DNA from: Capra hircus | Lineage: Eukaryota > Chordata > Mammalia > Artiodactyla > Bovidae | DNA length: 64,000 bases | NCBI RefSeq assembly: GCF_001704415.2 | Contig: NC_030817.1 | Location: forward strand, 30,391,550-30,455,549 | Reading direction: 5' to 3' | Part shown: positions 11,080-21,620 of the stretch, piece after piece | How the letters are laid out: the number at the start of each line of letters is the position of its first letter | How positions within the stretch are numbered: position 1 is the first letter of the stretch | The notes under the pieces: generated by a model | Seen by the model: the letters and a program-made list of their open reading frames with translations, nothing else | Told to the model about the DNA's origin: nothing | Database searches by the model: none | Made by a program: the position numbers and the translations under genes

Positions 11080-11755
11080 AAGAAAGTGAGGCAAGAGGAA
11101 TCCGTGAAGCAAGTGTGCACAGAGCACAGTGTCTGCCCAGCCTCATCTTTAAAGATGATGCTATTCTAGTAATCACCTGCAAGACATGTCTCTGTAAACA
11201 AAACTCACACCAGAGAAAGACATGGATGGCTCAGAAGGCAGTACTTTTCTAAGGAGTATTTTTTCCTAACTGTGTCCTAACTCTAAGGAAGAAAAGAAAG
11301 TCAGGATATAAAACATTTTTCAAGTTCTTCTACTACCCTTTTCTTCTCTTTTTAAGTTATAAAAATTTTTTGCTAGAGAAAAATTGTTATGATAGATAGA
11401 CACTGATGTATGTGCCACCTAGAATTAAAAATGGAAATTTAGGAGTAATTTTGCATTTTAAAAAGAGAACAACAAATCTTTTCAAGTGCAAATGTATTTC
11501 AGGGAAAGAAATAAAGGTGTAAGTAAAATATTCCAGAGAAGGTTTATTTTGGGGATTAAACAATGTAGAAAAATTGGAGAAAGAGAAAGGTTAGTTTGAT
11601 TTGCAGAGACTTTGTCATCAGGATGAAATTGCATGAAAAGAGTAAAAAGAAGCAAGATCAGTTGGTCCCAGGCACTGTCTCCTGCTTACCTTGTGTGAGG
11701 AACTGCCATTTTTCCCCCTGCATTTGGTGTCAAAGTTTGTGAAGTATTGTCAGCT
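11080..11755. other. Unassigned non-coding DNA
   Basis: No repeat family, exon or RNA gene recognised. AT-rich, with two purine-rich patches (11450-11650). Confidence 0.45.
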
Positions 11756-11770
11756 AAGAAGCCCAATCCT

Positions 11771-12118
11771 GGACTTCCCTGGTGACTGAGGAGTAAAGAA
11801 CCTGCCAATGAAGGAGACATGAGTTCCATCTCTGGTCCAGGAAGATCCCATGTCGTGGATCAGCTGAGCCTGGGCCGCAACTGCTCTGCCTGTGCTCTAA
11901 AGCCTGGGAGCTGCAACCAATGAGCCTACTTGTCCTAGAACCCATGCTCTGCAATAAGAGAAGCCACCACAGTGAGAAGCTTGCGCACTGCAACAAAGAG
12001 TGGCCCCCCCGCTCACCACACCTAGAGAAAAGCCTGAGCTGCCACAAAGACCCAGCGCAGCCAAGAATAACTAGATAAAATTTTAAAAAATGGATAATTA
12101 GAAAAAAAAAAAAAAAAG
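11771..12118 (+). mobile_element. CHR-type tRNA-Glu SINE, near full length
   Basis: A long tRNA-Glu SINE: GGACTTCCCTGGTGACTGAG head, internal GCTCTGCAATAAGAGAAGCC and CTCACCACACCTAGAGAAAA, then AAGACCCAGCGCAGCCAAGA and a long A tail. A 15 bp TSD AAGAAGCCCAATCCT (11756-11770) is repeated with one mismatch at 12119-12133. The reverse 97-codon frame through it is a SINE artefact. Confidence 0.95.
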
Positions 12119-12133
12119 AAGAAGCCTAATCCT

Positions 12134-13323
12134 CACCACGGGCCAGTGCTGATGGCCAGTCCCACACAGCCCTGGAGATGATGGATGCTGTGTGTCCCAC
12201 ATCCCTTCCCGGGGCAGAGCTGTTCCTTTCTCCTCCACCATGAGCACATCAAGAGCTTTCAGGGAGCCAACTGTGATGCCAGACTCCAGCCACAGTCAAT
12301 TCCTTTCAGGTGGTTGGTGGTGGTAAAGAAACAACAGTGGGGGACAGATTAAGAATCAAGAGTAACAAGTGAGATTAGTGGCTCAGAGAGTCAGCCCGAG
12401 GAAGGGTTGGCTTACAGCATCAGTGTCTAGGATGCTGGCTGTTTTTTTCTACCCTTCCTCATGTTTCTGGAGGACTTGATCCTGGAAGTTACCCACCATC
12501 CCTTAATAATCAAGGCGGAGGGACAGAACACTGTCAATCTGGACATTCATCCCTTTCTAAACCACCTTGTTTGAAAGGTTAGGTTTTTAGGCTGCTTAAA
12601 GGACAAGCAAAATTGTTCTACTATCTTCCTTCTTGAACGTTCCTTTGCCACGCTCATTTTCCCCTGATTACCCTGCTGTGTCTGCTTTTGCTACTGTTTG
12701 TCTCATCAAACCTCCATGTATAGGCTGCTTGGCTACAGGGGAAAAAGGTCTCCTCACTAGCGCTGACTCCCTCTGTATCTCTTTGGGGCCAATATATTCT
12801 TTTTCGTTTTTCTATTTGTCCTGGCTCTCTTTCTTTTAATCAGGTAAAATGGACCTCAGGGCTCTACTGATGGGAGAGGGCTATCAAAAGCAATATTCAG
12901 AGGGTTTGCTTGCCTGAAAAGTTAGTCAACCAGAACCCCACTCTTGTACAAGGCTGCATGTTCTCTAAGGAAGTGGAGTCCATTGACAGACGTTGTTGCC
13001 TGAGGGTTTTTTATTCTTTCCTCTTTCAGATTTTGAAGGATGTATAAAGTGTTTATTATTAGCCTAAACTGAGAGCAAGTGAATGTCCTTATCATTCAAA
13101 AACAAATACACCTGTCTGGCAGCAGAAACTCTGCCTGGCTTTATGAACCAGGAAAATCAACACTGTATTCAGAGCTCAGCCAGTAAATCTGAGGGACCTG
13201 TAAAATCATGTCGGAGAAGGGGTTCATTGTGGAAAGATCCAAACTTACACGGGCTTAAGAATTCCCACTAGAAGACCAGACTTTGTCTGCACAGACACTG
13301 CCTAGTATTTATAAGCCTTATAC
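12134..13323. other. Unassigned non-coding DNA, about 1.2 kb
   Basis: No repeat family recognised. Short frames (68 codons at 12633, 62 codons at 13083) show no domain. Base composition is less AT-rich than its surroundings at 12130-12300. Confidence 0.45.
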
Positions 13324-13506
13324 CAGGGGTTCCAACCTCCGGGACCTAATGCCTGATGATCTGAGGTGGAGCTGATGTAAAAATGATATAAATAAAGTGC
13401 ACAATAAATGTAATGTGCTTGAATCATACCCCCACCACCATCCACCCGTGGAAAAATCGTCTTCCATGAAATTAGTTACTGGTGCCAAAAATGTTGAGGA
13501 CCGTTG
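13324..13506. mobile_element. hAT-type nonautonomous DNA transposon (MITE)
   Basis: The element begins CAGGGGTTCCAACCTCCGGG and ends AAAATGTTGAGGACCGTTG. These ends are imperfect inverted repeats of the CAGNGG type used by hAT (MER1/Charlie-like) elements. Inside are the familiar CTAATGCCTGATGATCTGAG and GTGGAAAAATCGTCTTCC tracts. Flanks CCTTATAC and CGTATACT look like a decayed 8 bp TSD with a one-base slip. At about 183 bp it is non-coding. Confidence 0.7.
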
Positions 13507-13666
13507 CGTATACTTCTGAATGTGAAATGTAAGAACTCTGAGGGGTGAGAACATACTTAAAAATTCGTAGGGAAGAAACCTGTGGGATAAAGGGAAACCA
13601 ATATCCTGTGCTTGCTGTCATATTAGCACTTCTTTCTATGTCCTGAGTGCCCCAGAACTTCATTGT

Positions 13667-14942
13667 TCAAGTTGGTGAAAAAGTAATTACGGTTTCAGAT
13701 CGTTAATTTTAAATCATTGTAACTAGGCTCAAACTCATCTTTATTAATCAAAATAGGAACCATTACAATCAACACGTTTTTGCCAGAGAGAAATAAGCTT
13801 TTTTTATTCCTGTAGCGTAAAAATTTGTGTTTCAGGATTCAGTGAACTCTTGGAAAGCATTTTCTTCCTCCTTCTGGTTGTGGAAGCATTTTGCCTGCAA
13901 AAAGTTGTTGAGATGCTTGAAGGTGGTAGTCAGTTGGTGAGAGGTCAGGTGAATATGGTGGCTGAGAAAAAACTTCATAGCCCAGTTCATTCAACTTCGG
14001 AAGCGATGGTTGTGCTCTATGTGGTTGGACATTGTCATGAAGAATTGGGCCCATTCTGTTGACCAATGCAAGCTGCAAGCATTGCAGTTTTCAGCGCATC
14101 TCATTGATTTGCTGAGCATACTTCTCAAATGTAATGGTTTCGTCGGGATTCAGAAAGCTGTTGTGGATCAGACCAGCAGCAGACCACCAAACAGTGACCA
14201 TGACTTTTTCTTGGTGCAAGTTTGGCTTTGGAAAGTGTTTTGGAGCTTCATCTCTGAGATTCAATGACCACTGAGCTGGTAATGCTGGTTGTCACATAAA
14301 ATCCACTTTTCATTGCATATCACAATCTGATTGTGAAACGGTTTGTTGTTGTTGCATAGAAAATCAAAACAATCTTTATTTTTTCTTTTTTTCAGTCAGC
14401 TCATGAGGGACTCACTTATAGAACTTTTTCACCTTTCCAGTTTGCTTCAAATGCTGAACGATGGTAATGGTCAACACTGAGTTCTTTGGGAACTTCTCAT
14501 GTAGTTGTAAGAGGATCAGCTTTGGTGATCCTCTCAATTGGTCGTTGTCAACTTCCGATGGCTGGACACTGTGATCCTCATCTTCAAAACTCTCATCTCC
14601 TTTGCAAAACTTCTTGAACCACCACCGTATGCTCTTTGTGCTCATTAGCAGTTCCTGGGCCAGATGCATTGTTAATGTTGCCAGTTGTCTCTGCTGCTTT
14701 ACAATCCATTTTGAATTCGAATAAGAATATCGCTTGAATTTGCTTTTTGTCTAACATGATTTCCCTAGTCTAAAATAAATATGAAATATATAACAATCAA
14801 TAAGTTATTAGTAAAAAATATAAAGTGAGACATGAGCATTAAAATAATGTGTAACATAACCACATTTATTTAAGAATGTATTCCAGTATCAAACAGCAAA
14901 TTTCAACAATGCAAAACCACAATTACTTTTCCGCCAACCTAA
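13667..14942 (-). mobile_element. Hsmar1-like mariner DNA transposon, near full length
   Basis: About 1.28 kb, the usual length for this family, bounded by mariner terminal inverted repeats. The left end reads GTTGGTGAAAAAGTAATTAC. The right end, in reverse, reads TTAGGTTGGCGGAAAAGTAA. The right end is followed by TA (14943-14944), the mariner target dinucleotide. The left TA is decayed. The transposase frame runs on the minus strand. Both TIRs keep the GTTGG-GAAAAGTAATT core but differ at several positions, so the copy is old. Confidence 0.9.
13839..14669 (-). pseudogene. Mariner transposase pseudogene
   Basis: The N-terminal part (14669 down to 14412) keeps the second helix-turn-helix tract (RWWFKKFCKGDES, SEVDNDQL, then HLKQTGKVKK) and ends at a TGA (14412-14414) where the family normally has Trp before VPHEL. 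The C-terminal part (14078-13839) keeps GPILHDN and SPDLSPTDYH, which hold the second and third acidic residues of the D,D34D triad. Between them, at 14303-14317, the frame reads CNEKW where the family has CDEKW, so the first catalytic Asp is Asn (codon 14312-14314). With the stop and frameshifts, no active enzyme can be made. Confidence 0.85.
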
Positions 14943-15031
14943 TACTTTTCCTTTTTGCTCAAAGAGGAGCTAGTTTGGCTCTAAAACTTAGTCATGCTAT
15001 TGTCCTGATTTACTTTCTTCTAGAGTTAAAG

Positions 15032-15307
15032 AGAGAAGGCAATGGCACCCCACTCCAGTACTCTTGCCTGGAAAATCCCATGGACGGAGGAGCCTGGTAG
15101 ACTGCAGTCCATGGGTCGCGAAGAATCAGACAGGACTGAGCGACTTCACTTTCATTTTTCACTTTCGTGCACTGGAGAAGGAAATGGCAACCCACTCCAG
15201 TGTTCTTGCCTGGAGAATCCCAGGGACGGGGGAGCCTGGTGGGCTGCCGTCTATGGGGTTGCACAGAGTCGGACATGACTCAAGCGACTAGCAGCAGTAG
15301 CAGCAGC
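15032..15307 (+). mobile_element. BOV-A2 dimeric SINE with 10 bp TSD
   Basis: Two BovA monomers in tandem. The first begins GAGAAGGCAATGGCACCCC and ends GACTTCACTTTCATTTTTCA. The second begins GGAGAAGGAAATGGCAACCC and ends GCGACTAGCAGCAGTAGCAG. TSDs AGAGTTAAAG lie at 15022-15031 and 15308-15317. The open frames on both strands here (74-88 codons) are SINE artefacts. Confidence 0.97.
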
Positions 15308-15317
15308 AGAGTTAAAG

Positions 15318-15898
15318 ATGACTTTTAAGAGTAATTGTACTTTTCAAAAGGAGAAAGATATCTTGATACTGTCCCCATTCACAAGGCCATTAACACCTAG
15401 TATTCATTCAATTATTTCACTAATCTTTGAGTGCCTGTGAATTTTAAAGCACTGTAGTATTTATGGACAAAATGAAAGTACCATATGTGGTCCTTGCCCT
15501 CTAGAAGCTTATGTTCTAATGGGGATATAAGACATTTACTGTTCAGATCCCCAACACACACCAGCTCCACACATCCATTGCTCTCATCCTTTCATCATCA
15601 GCTTCAAGGATATTTTCATACTGAAGACAGTTTCAGTCACCTGCTGTCCCTGACTCTTTTGCACTATAATTTTAGGCCATCTCAGATTGGTCCCAGACTA
15701 TATATATATATATTGGTCCCAAAATATATATATATATTTTGCCAGCTTTAGAGTCATCTGAGCAGGTTGGGTAATGCTGTCACCTTTTGCCTTAGCTGCT
15801 TGGTTAGATGGTTTATATATGAGGAGAGATTCCTAGATCGAGAGTATGAGTCTGGGTGAAGTGAGAAGGATAACATTTTTGATGGAATAAAGGCATTT
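15318..15898. other. Unassigned non-coding DNA
   Basis: No repeat family or exon recognised apart from the duplicated TA-rich unit at 15687-15737. Confidence 0.45.
15687..15737 (+). repeat. Tandem duplication of a TTGGTCCC-(TA)n unit
   Basis: Two adjacent copies, about 25 bp each, of TTGGTCCCA followed by a TA run. The unit duplication, not just TA slippage, explains the repeated TTGGTCCCA. Confidence 0.85.
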
Positions 15899-16118
15899 AA
15901 GGACTTCTCTAGTGGTTCAGTTGTTAAGAATTCACCTGTCAATGCAGGGGACATGGGTTCAACCCCTGATCCGGGAGGATTCCACATGCTGCCGAGCTTA
16001 GCCATCTCAATGAGAAGCCCCTAGGCACAACAAGTAGAAAGTAGCCCCTGCTCACCACAACTAGAGAAAAGCTGGTGTGCAGAAACAAAGACTCAGCACA
16101 GCCAAAAAAAGTTTTTTA
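15899..16118 (+). mobile_element. CHR-type tRNA-Glu SINE
   Basis: Head AAGGACTTCTCTAGTGGTTC, tRNA region GGACATGGGTTCAACCCCTG, body CTCACCACAACTAGAGAAAA, and an end ACTCAGCACAGCCAAAAAAA. Imperfect flanks AAAGGCATTT and AAAGAAGCATT may be the TSD. Confidence 0.88.
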
Positions 16119-16264
16119 AAGAAGCATTCGGGATCCATTTCAAGAAATGATCTCAAATTAAGGAATAACTGAACACATGGTTATTAATATTAATGAATGC
16201 AGTCAACCAAATGTGGAAGTTGTGTTTACTGCTCTTCAAACCTAGGATAGCCTACAAGAGAGTG

Positions 16265-16445
16265 TAAATTTTGAAGTTAGAAGGACTATGTTCAAATTCT
16301 GCTCCACCATTTGCTATATGTACATCCTAAGACAAATTTGTTTAGCTTCTAAGCCTCTATTTCTACCTCTGCAAAATGGTAATGAGCAATATTCACTTTT
16401 CACAGTGGTATGACTATTCAGTGAGACAAAGTATGTAAAAGCTTT
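16265..16445 (+). mobile_element. MIR SINE relic
   Basis: MIR-like order: GTTCAAATTCTGCTCCACCA, then TTTGTTTAGCTTCTAAGCCTC, then CTGCAAAATGGTAATGAG. Diverged, with the 3' LINE-like end weak. Confidence 0.65.
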
Positions 16446-17624
16446 TAGCTCCTTGCTCCCAAATGCTAATTCTGTCACTAACTTTTCCTCTACTTTTCCT
16501 TGGAGAATTATGCCTGTATTTCATTTTAGTCCATTCTGCCCCCTCATCCCACCCCCACTCCATTCTTGGCTTTTCTCATTGTTTTTATTCTTATTTTTTC
16601 TGGCTGATCTTGTCTCTTTGGTTTTCCCCTCTTTCCCCTCTATGGATGTTTGTTTTGACAGTATTTATTTTTCCATCGTGAACTTTCCTTGAGTTCCTTG
16701 CTCATTTGCCTTTTTGCAGGCGTCTTTTGTTTTACCTGGGGCTCTAGTCCGGTGCACATTGATGTCAACATTGACTGCTGGTTTTGGACTTCACTGAGGA
16801 AAAGAGGGTGGAAGCTGTGTCGAGACGGCTCTTACAGGGCCTAGAGAAAGGATAGTGGGAGACTGAAGTGGTTAGTTGCTTGGGTATACATATTTTGCAG
16901 ACGTTCATCTCAGTTCCTGGCCAGAAGTCTGACACTCTCCCCACAGGTCCTCAGGGGTTTTAAGTCAGCCCTGACTACACTCGGCAGTGGAGTTGGGCTT
17001 TCCACTCCCCAACTTCCTGCTGTCTTACTTTTTCTTAAACATGTTTTATGCTCTTCTCTAACATTTCATTTATGTGGAATATCCACTTGGAAGGGCAGTT
17101 GTTTATAAAGAGGGGAGGTCATTACTGATAATGGCAATAAGAGTAATAGTTGCATATCAAGCAGAGATGCTCACACATGGCCAAAAAGAAGACAGCAGGA
17201 ACTCATGACCTTGTTTGTTGGGCACAGATTCCTAACAGAGTCCAGAAAGTCCAAGAGATAGAAACAAACGAAGGGAGTGGTGGATGGAGACAGGAAGGAG
17301 AAGCTAGGGAATATGCCTTGCATTTTAATTTCCAAGAACATTTATTTATCACCTACCCTGGCACAAGCAGGGTGCTAGGCTCTGGTTCTCATTTGATGAA
17401 CAATATTCAGAAAAGTTCTGTTTTTCATAACCTTTGATGTTTCCACTTATGTTTTAAGGAGTTACAACCTTCCTGCATCTAACATTTTAAATTTGGATCT
17501 AGTTTCCTATCTTGGAAGGGAAATTGGGGCTCAAGGAGCAACAATAGATATTTTGGTGCTTATGGGCAGTGATTGGTGGCACATCACAATAACCTATTAC
17601 ATGTCCTTAGATATTTTTGTTATG
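16446..17624. other. Unassigned non-coding DNA, about 1.2 kb
   Basis: No gene or clear repeat. A 95-codon frame at 17150-17437 and overlapping pyrimidine-rich frames at 16453-16692 have no domain. 17340-17420 has a weak ancient-repeat look (ATTTATCACCTACCCTGGCA) that I cannot assign. Confidence 0.45.
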
Positions 17625-17955
17625 GGTATTTTAAGCAAATGTAGGGAGAATAACAGGATGAATGTTCATCTCTCATCACTCATCACTCAGCTTCAACAGT
17701 TAATAGCATTTAATCAATCTTGTTACATCTCCCATACTTCTATTTTTCTAAAACGTTTTCATGCAAATTGAAGACATCATGTTATTTTACCTTTATTTCA
17801 GTCTTCATCTCCAGTAGGAAATGGCCTTTTAAAAAATAGAACCACCCTACCTTTAGGATATGTAACAAGATCAATAATAATTATATAATTTTATCTAATA
17901 TTTACTTTACATGCAAATTTCTCCAATTATCTGAAAGATGTCTTTTCATATATTT
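17625..17955 (-). mobile_element. Old L1 3' UTR relic
   Basis: Reverse match to an old L1 3' UTR: CATCATGTTATTTTACCTTTA, AATAATTATATAATTTTATC, then AAATTTCTCCAATTATCTG. The complementary tract of the same family is present in forward orientation at 25850-26535. Confidence 0.5.
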
Positions 17956-18094
17956 GGTTTGTGTGGATGGAGGTCAAAGCAAAGCCTGCAAAAAATTTCT
18001 TTAGGTCATTCTGCCTTTTAAAGCTGTTATTCTATAATAATAACCCCCCACCTCCATTTCCCCTATACCATTGATTTTTGTAGTTATTTGTATG

Positions 18095-18465
18095 GTGGAT
18101 GCTGTGGTGTGCTACCCAGATCCCTTCTTCATGACCAGAGCACTCTTTCCTGTCACTGCCAGGAGTGTGGGCTGCTGAAGGTCTACAGGTCCACAGCATG
18201 AGTCTAAGACTGGCTATTTAGAGGGTAAAAAGTCTTGGCCCTGTTGCTTCACGATAACTCTGAAGGATCGCCTCAATTCCAGAGCTCCCTGTAAGATCGG
18301 CTGGGACCCCAGTTGTGACTACATCACACATCAATTACTTCTGCCCATTCTGATTTCCTTACTCCCTTTCAGGTGTGTTCCTGAAGCTACTCCCTAGGAC
18401 AATTCCTGAAATCAAATCTCCATATCAGAGTCTATTTCCTGGGAAACCTGACCTAGACAATTGAT
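18095..18465 (+). mobile_element. Old LTR-like repeat
   Basis: It begins near GGTGGATGCTGTGGTGTGC and ends with CAGAGTCTATTTCCTGGGAA followed by ACCTGACCTAGACA, the look of an old retroviral LTR 3' end. The end resembles 20420-20487 downstream of the pol relic, so this could be the 5' LTR of the same provirus. That link is inference. Confidence 0.4.
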
Positions 18466-18979
18466 AACAGGATGGCTCTAATAAGCAGAATCTAAAATGG
18501 GATTTCAGAGCTGGATGACCTGCCTCTCAGCCTGCAATACAAATGCAGTGACTGGCGGTAAGTGATAACACTGGTATGGTGTAGAGGTGCAGTTTTGAAA
18601 TTTTTACACATGGTGAGCTGGAATGGGATGATATGGAAGACAAAACACCAGCAAGAACAGCAATACAAGCATTCAGTGGGTTTGGGAAATGTGGGAAGCA
18701 TAAAGATTAGAGAGCTTGGATGGCTGTTGTTGAGGATTATTGATGCCTTGGGAAGAAGACAATGGAAGTCTGAGTGTAATTAATCACCAAAGGGCTTCCT
18801 TGACAGCCTAGAAAGGGATTTTTACCTCTTGCAGAGGAAGCTGATGATCAGGTCCTGAACAACATAGGTCTAGAGAAGACTGAATTTTCAGTCCTGTCAG
18901 TGTGCTGACCAAAAGCCAGGGCCTGATTGGGAAGTACCCTGAGACTGGAGCCCAGGACAACTAGATCAATGCAGTAGGT

Positions 18980-20487
18980 AATACTGAATTACTAGATTCT
19001 TCTAAACACTTTTGACCTTACAAAAATGGTCAACTCTTTTTAAAGAGCTAACACTGTCCCCTTGCTTGAAGAAGATTCAGAGGCCTCTGCCTTATAACGC
19101 AACACTGGTGGAGGGGCCTGGATCAATAGGCATTCTTCAGAACATCACCCTGGCACTCTATATCAATGACATGCTAACTGGATTGAATGAAAAATAAGTG
19201 GCAAGTCCTTAGAGACCTTGTTAAGACAACTATGTTCCAGAAGGTTGGAGATAATGCCTGCTGCTAAGTCACTTCAGTTGTGTCCAACTCTGTGACCCCA
19301 GAGACGGCAGCCCACCAGGCTCCCCCGTCCCTGGGATTCTCCAGGCAAGAGCACTGGAGTGGGTTGCCATTTCCTTCTCCAGTGCATGAAAGTGAAAAGT
19401 GAAAGTGAAGTCACTCAGTCATGTCCGGCCCTCAGCGACCCCATGGACTACAGCCTTCCAGGCTCCTCCGTCCATGGGATTTTCCAGGCAAGAGTACTGG
19501 AGTGGGGTGCCATTGCCTTCTCCGGAGATAATACCTACAGATATTCACAAGGTCTATCACCTCAGTGAAACTTTTAGGATCTTAATATTATGGGGGCATG
19601 TCAGAATATTCCTTTCAAAGTAAAACACAAAGTATATTATCTCTAACTTCCCACCACTGAGAAGAAAGCAGACACTTAGTAGATTACTTTAGGTTCTCAG
19701 AGGCAGAATATTATATACTCAGGAGTACTGCTTTGACCCATTTGCTGAGTGACATGGAAGGTTTCCTGATTTGATTGGGACCCAGAGAAGGAAAGGGATC
19801 TGTAACAGGTCCAGACCATGATAAAAGTAGCTCAGCTGCTTGGGCCATATGTCGTGTAGATAGAGGTATCTTTAGTGGCAAAAGATGCCATGGGGAGTGC
19901 ATGGCAAGCTCGACAGAAATTGCTACATGAATTCCAGGATTCCAGCTGAAGGCCACATCTTTTGCAGCAAAGAACTACACATCATTCATAGAACAGCTCC
20001 TCATAGGCTACTGGGCCCAGTTGTGCTGGAGCATCTAAAGACCTTGTGGCCAGGACTGGATTTCATCAGAGCCACTATGTCAGAAGATCATGAGGGCCCA
20101 GCAGCAACCCATTGTAAATGGGAAGCAGTGCATCTAGGACTGGGCACAGATAGATGAGAGAGCACAGTAAGCTGCATGAGCAAGTGGCCAGATTTCCATG
20201 CTGCCCTCTACTGTGCACTGGCCCCTCTTTCTCACATAGCATGTATGAACAAGGTTCTTGCAAGAGTGCAAGGGCGTGACCTTCTTACTTCTATCTCTGA
20301 AGGGCCAGAGCTCACTGAGGGATTGGCCAAGTTCTCCATTGCAATTGCATTGCAGTTTAGCTTCTTCCTTTTCCCAGTCCTGTTTGCCTTTCTTCTTTGT
20401 AAGGGTTTCCCCTGAGCTCACTCTCTAATAAATCTCTTGCACATGACTCTGTCTCAGCAACTGTTTCTCAAAGGACTCTATCTAAGA
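18980..20487 (+). pseudogene. Endogenous retrovirus pol relic, split by a SINE
   Basis: The plus frame at 19012-19197 ends with a reverse-transcriptase-like tract. LYINDM (YIND codons at 19159-19170) stands where a retroviral polymerase has Y-[IV]-D-D, so one catalytic Asp reads Asn here. After the BOV-A2 insertion the sequence continues with GGGGGCATGTCAGAATATTCC and CTTGGGCCATATG, which I recognise as ERV pol-like, but no long frame remains. An AATAAA-bearing end with CTGTCTCAGCAACTG (20420-20487) may be the 3' LTR end. Family not assigned. Non-functional. Confidence 0.5.
19260..19523 (-). mobile_element. BOV-A2 dimeric SINE inside the ERV relic
   Basis: Reverse BOV-A2 with both monomers: TGCTGCTAAGTCACTTCAG at the 3' side, then GAAAGTGAAAAGTGAAAGTG between monomers, then GGGGTGCCATTGCCTTCTCC at the 5' end. 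The 13 bp TSD GGAGATAATGCCT (19247-19259) recurs with one mismatch at 19524-19536. Confidence 0.95.
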
Positions 20488-20489
20488 TG

Positions 20490-21084
20490 CTGTTACTCAT
20501 CCCATAGAATATCCTATATCCTGGATTTGGCTGTCTGTTTCTTTGCAGTGTGGTTCTACAGTTCTTATTTCACTAGACCCTATAAAGTGATAGAGCCAAA
20601 GGCTTTATTAGATTCAGGTGGTAGGGTGTGATTCCTAGTTACATCATGTTCCAGGACATATAGTGTCAAGATGTCTTGCTTTTAGTGATGCTAACATTGA
20701 TTGGTTGCTCTCATCTTTTCACCTTCTCTTGTGTATATGTCTCAAATCTTCCAGTGGCACCCATGAAGGTTTATGTGGGAGAACCTAGGGCTCTAGATTG
20801 CTGGCAACAGATTCAATCTCTTGAGAAAGAGGAAGAGTAACTGACCAGACAGACAAAGTGGGTAGTTTTCCTATTCAAGTCCTTGAATACTCTTATTTTA
20901 ATTCTGGGAAAATGAGTTTTTGTTTGGCCTCACAATGAATTAGAATGGTGAGTTTATACTGGATATAGACAAACATTTCATCACAAAATAGCCCTTCCCT
21001 TTCTTGACTTTTAACGTCTCAAGGAATAATTATAGACATGGTCTCACTCTCACTTTTTATTGAAAAAAATTTTTTTTCAATTTT
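20490..21084. other. Unassigned non-coding DNA
   Basis: No family recognised, no exon. AT-rich with a run of T and A at 21055-21085. Confidence 0.45.
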
Positions 21085-21184
21085 TAGTAAACTTCTTATT
21101 TTGAGATAATTGTAATTCACATACAATTATAAGAAGTAATACTGAGAGAGCCCATATACTCTGTACTCAGTGTCCTTTAGTGGT
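21085..21184 (-). mobile_element. Old L1 fragment
   Basis: Contains TTATTTTGAGATAATTGTAA, TTCACATACAATTATAAGAA and GAGAGAGCCCATATACTC, a tract common in old L1 3' UTRs in reverse. About 100 bp. Confidence 0.5.
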
Positions 21185-21186
21185 TT

Positions 21187-21371
21187 ATTGTTGTTGTTTA
21201 GTTGCTCAGTAGTGTCTAACTCTTTGCCACCCCATGGACTATGGCCCACCAGGCTCCTCTGTCCATGGGATTTCCCAGGCAAGAATACTGGAGTGAGGGG
21301 ATCCAACCCATGCCTTCTGAGTCTCCTGCGTTGGCAGGCGGATTCTTTACCACTGAACCATCAGGGAAGCC
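21187..21371 (-). mobile_element. Bov-tA SINE with internal deletion
   Basis: Reverse Bov-tA: TTGTTTAGTTGCTCAGTAGT, GGCAAGAATACTGGAGTGAG, then TTGGCAGGCGGATTCTTTAC and CATCAGGGAAGCCC. Relative to the other copies, the segment carrying TTGCCATTTCCTTCTCCAGG is missing after position 21297. Confidence 0.9.
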
Positions 21372-21464
21372 CACTTGAATGTAATAGCCTCCAATCAACT
21401 CAGTGGGCTGAAGCTTACTTCATTTATACACAGGGCTGGCAAAAATCTTGTGTTGAAAATCATT

Positions 21465-21525
21465 AAGAAAGAAAGAAAGAAAAATCTGAAGAAAAAATCA
21501 TCTGAAAAGAAAGAAAAATAATCTG
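21465..21525 (+). repeat. GAAA-rich simple repeat
   Basis: Imperfect (GAAA)n and AAAATCTGA units. Low complexity. Confidence 0.7.
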
Positions 21526-21620
21526 ACAATTATTGTGTGATCTTTCTCACACAATGTGTTACAGTTAATATCTTAAAGTTGTTTTGATTGCCAGTAACAG
21601 AAAATAATAGGAAATAGCTT

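Noticed and set aside
11754..12047. Reverse 97-codon frame with Cys/Trp-rich protein
   Set aside because: It is antisense through a CHR-type tRNA SINE. Such frames recur wherever this SINE occurs.
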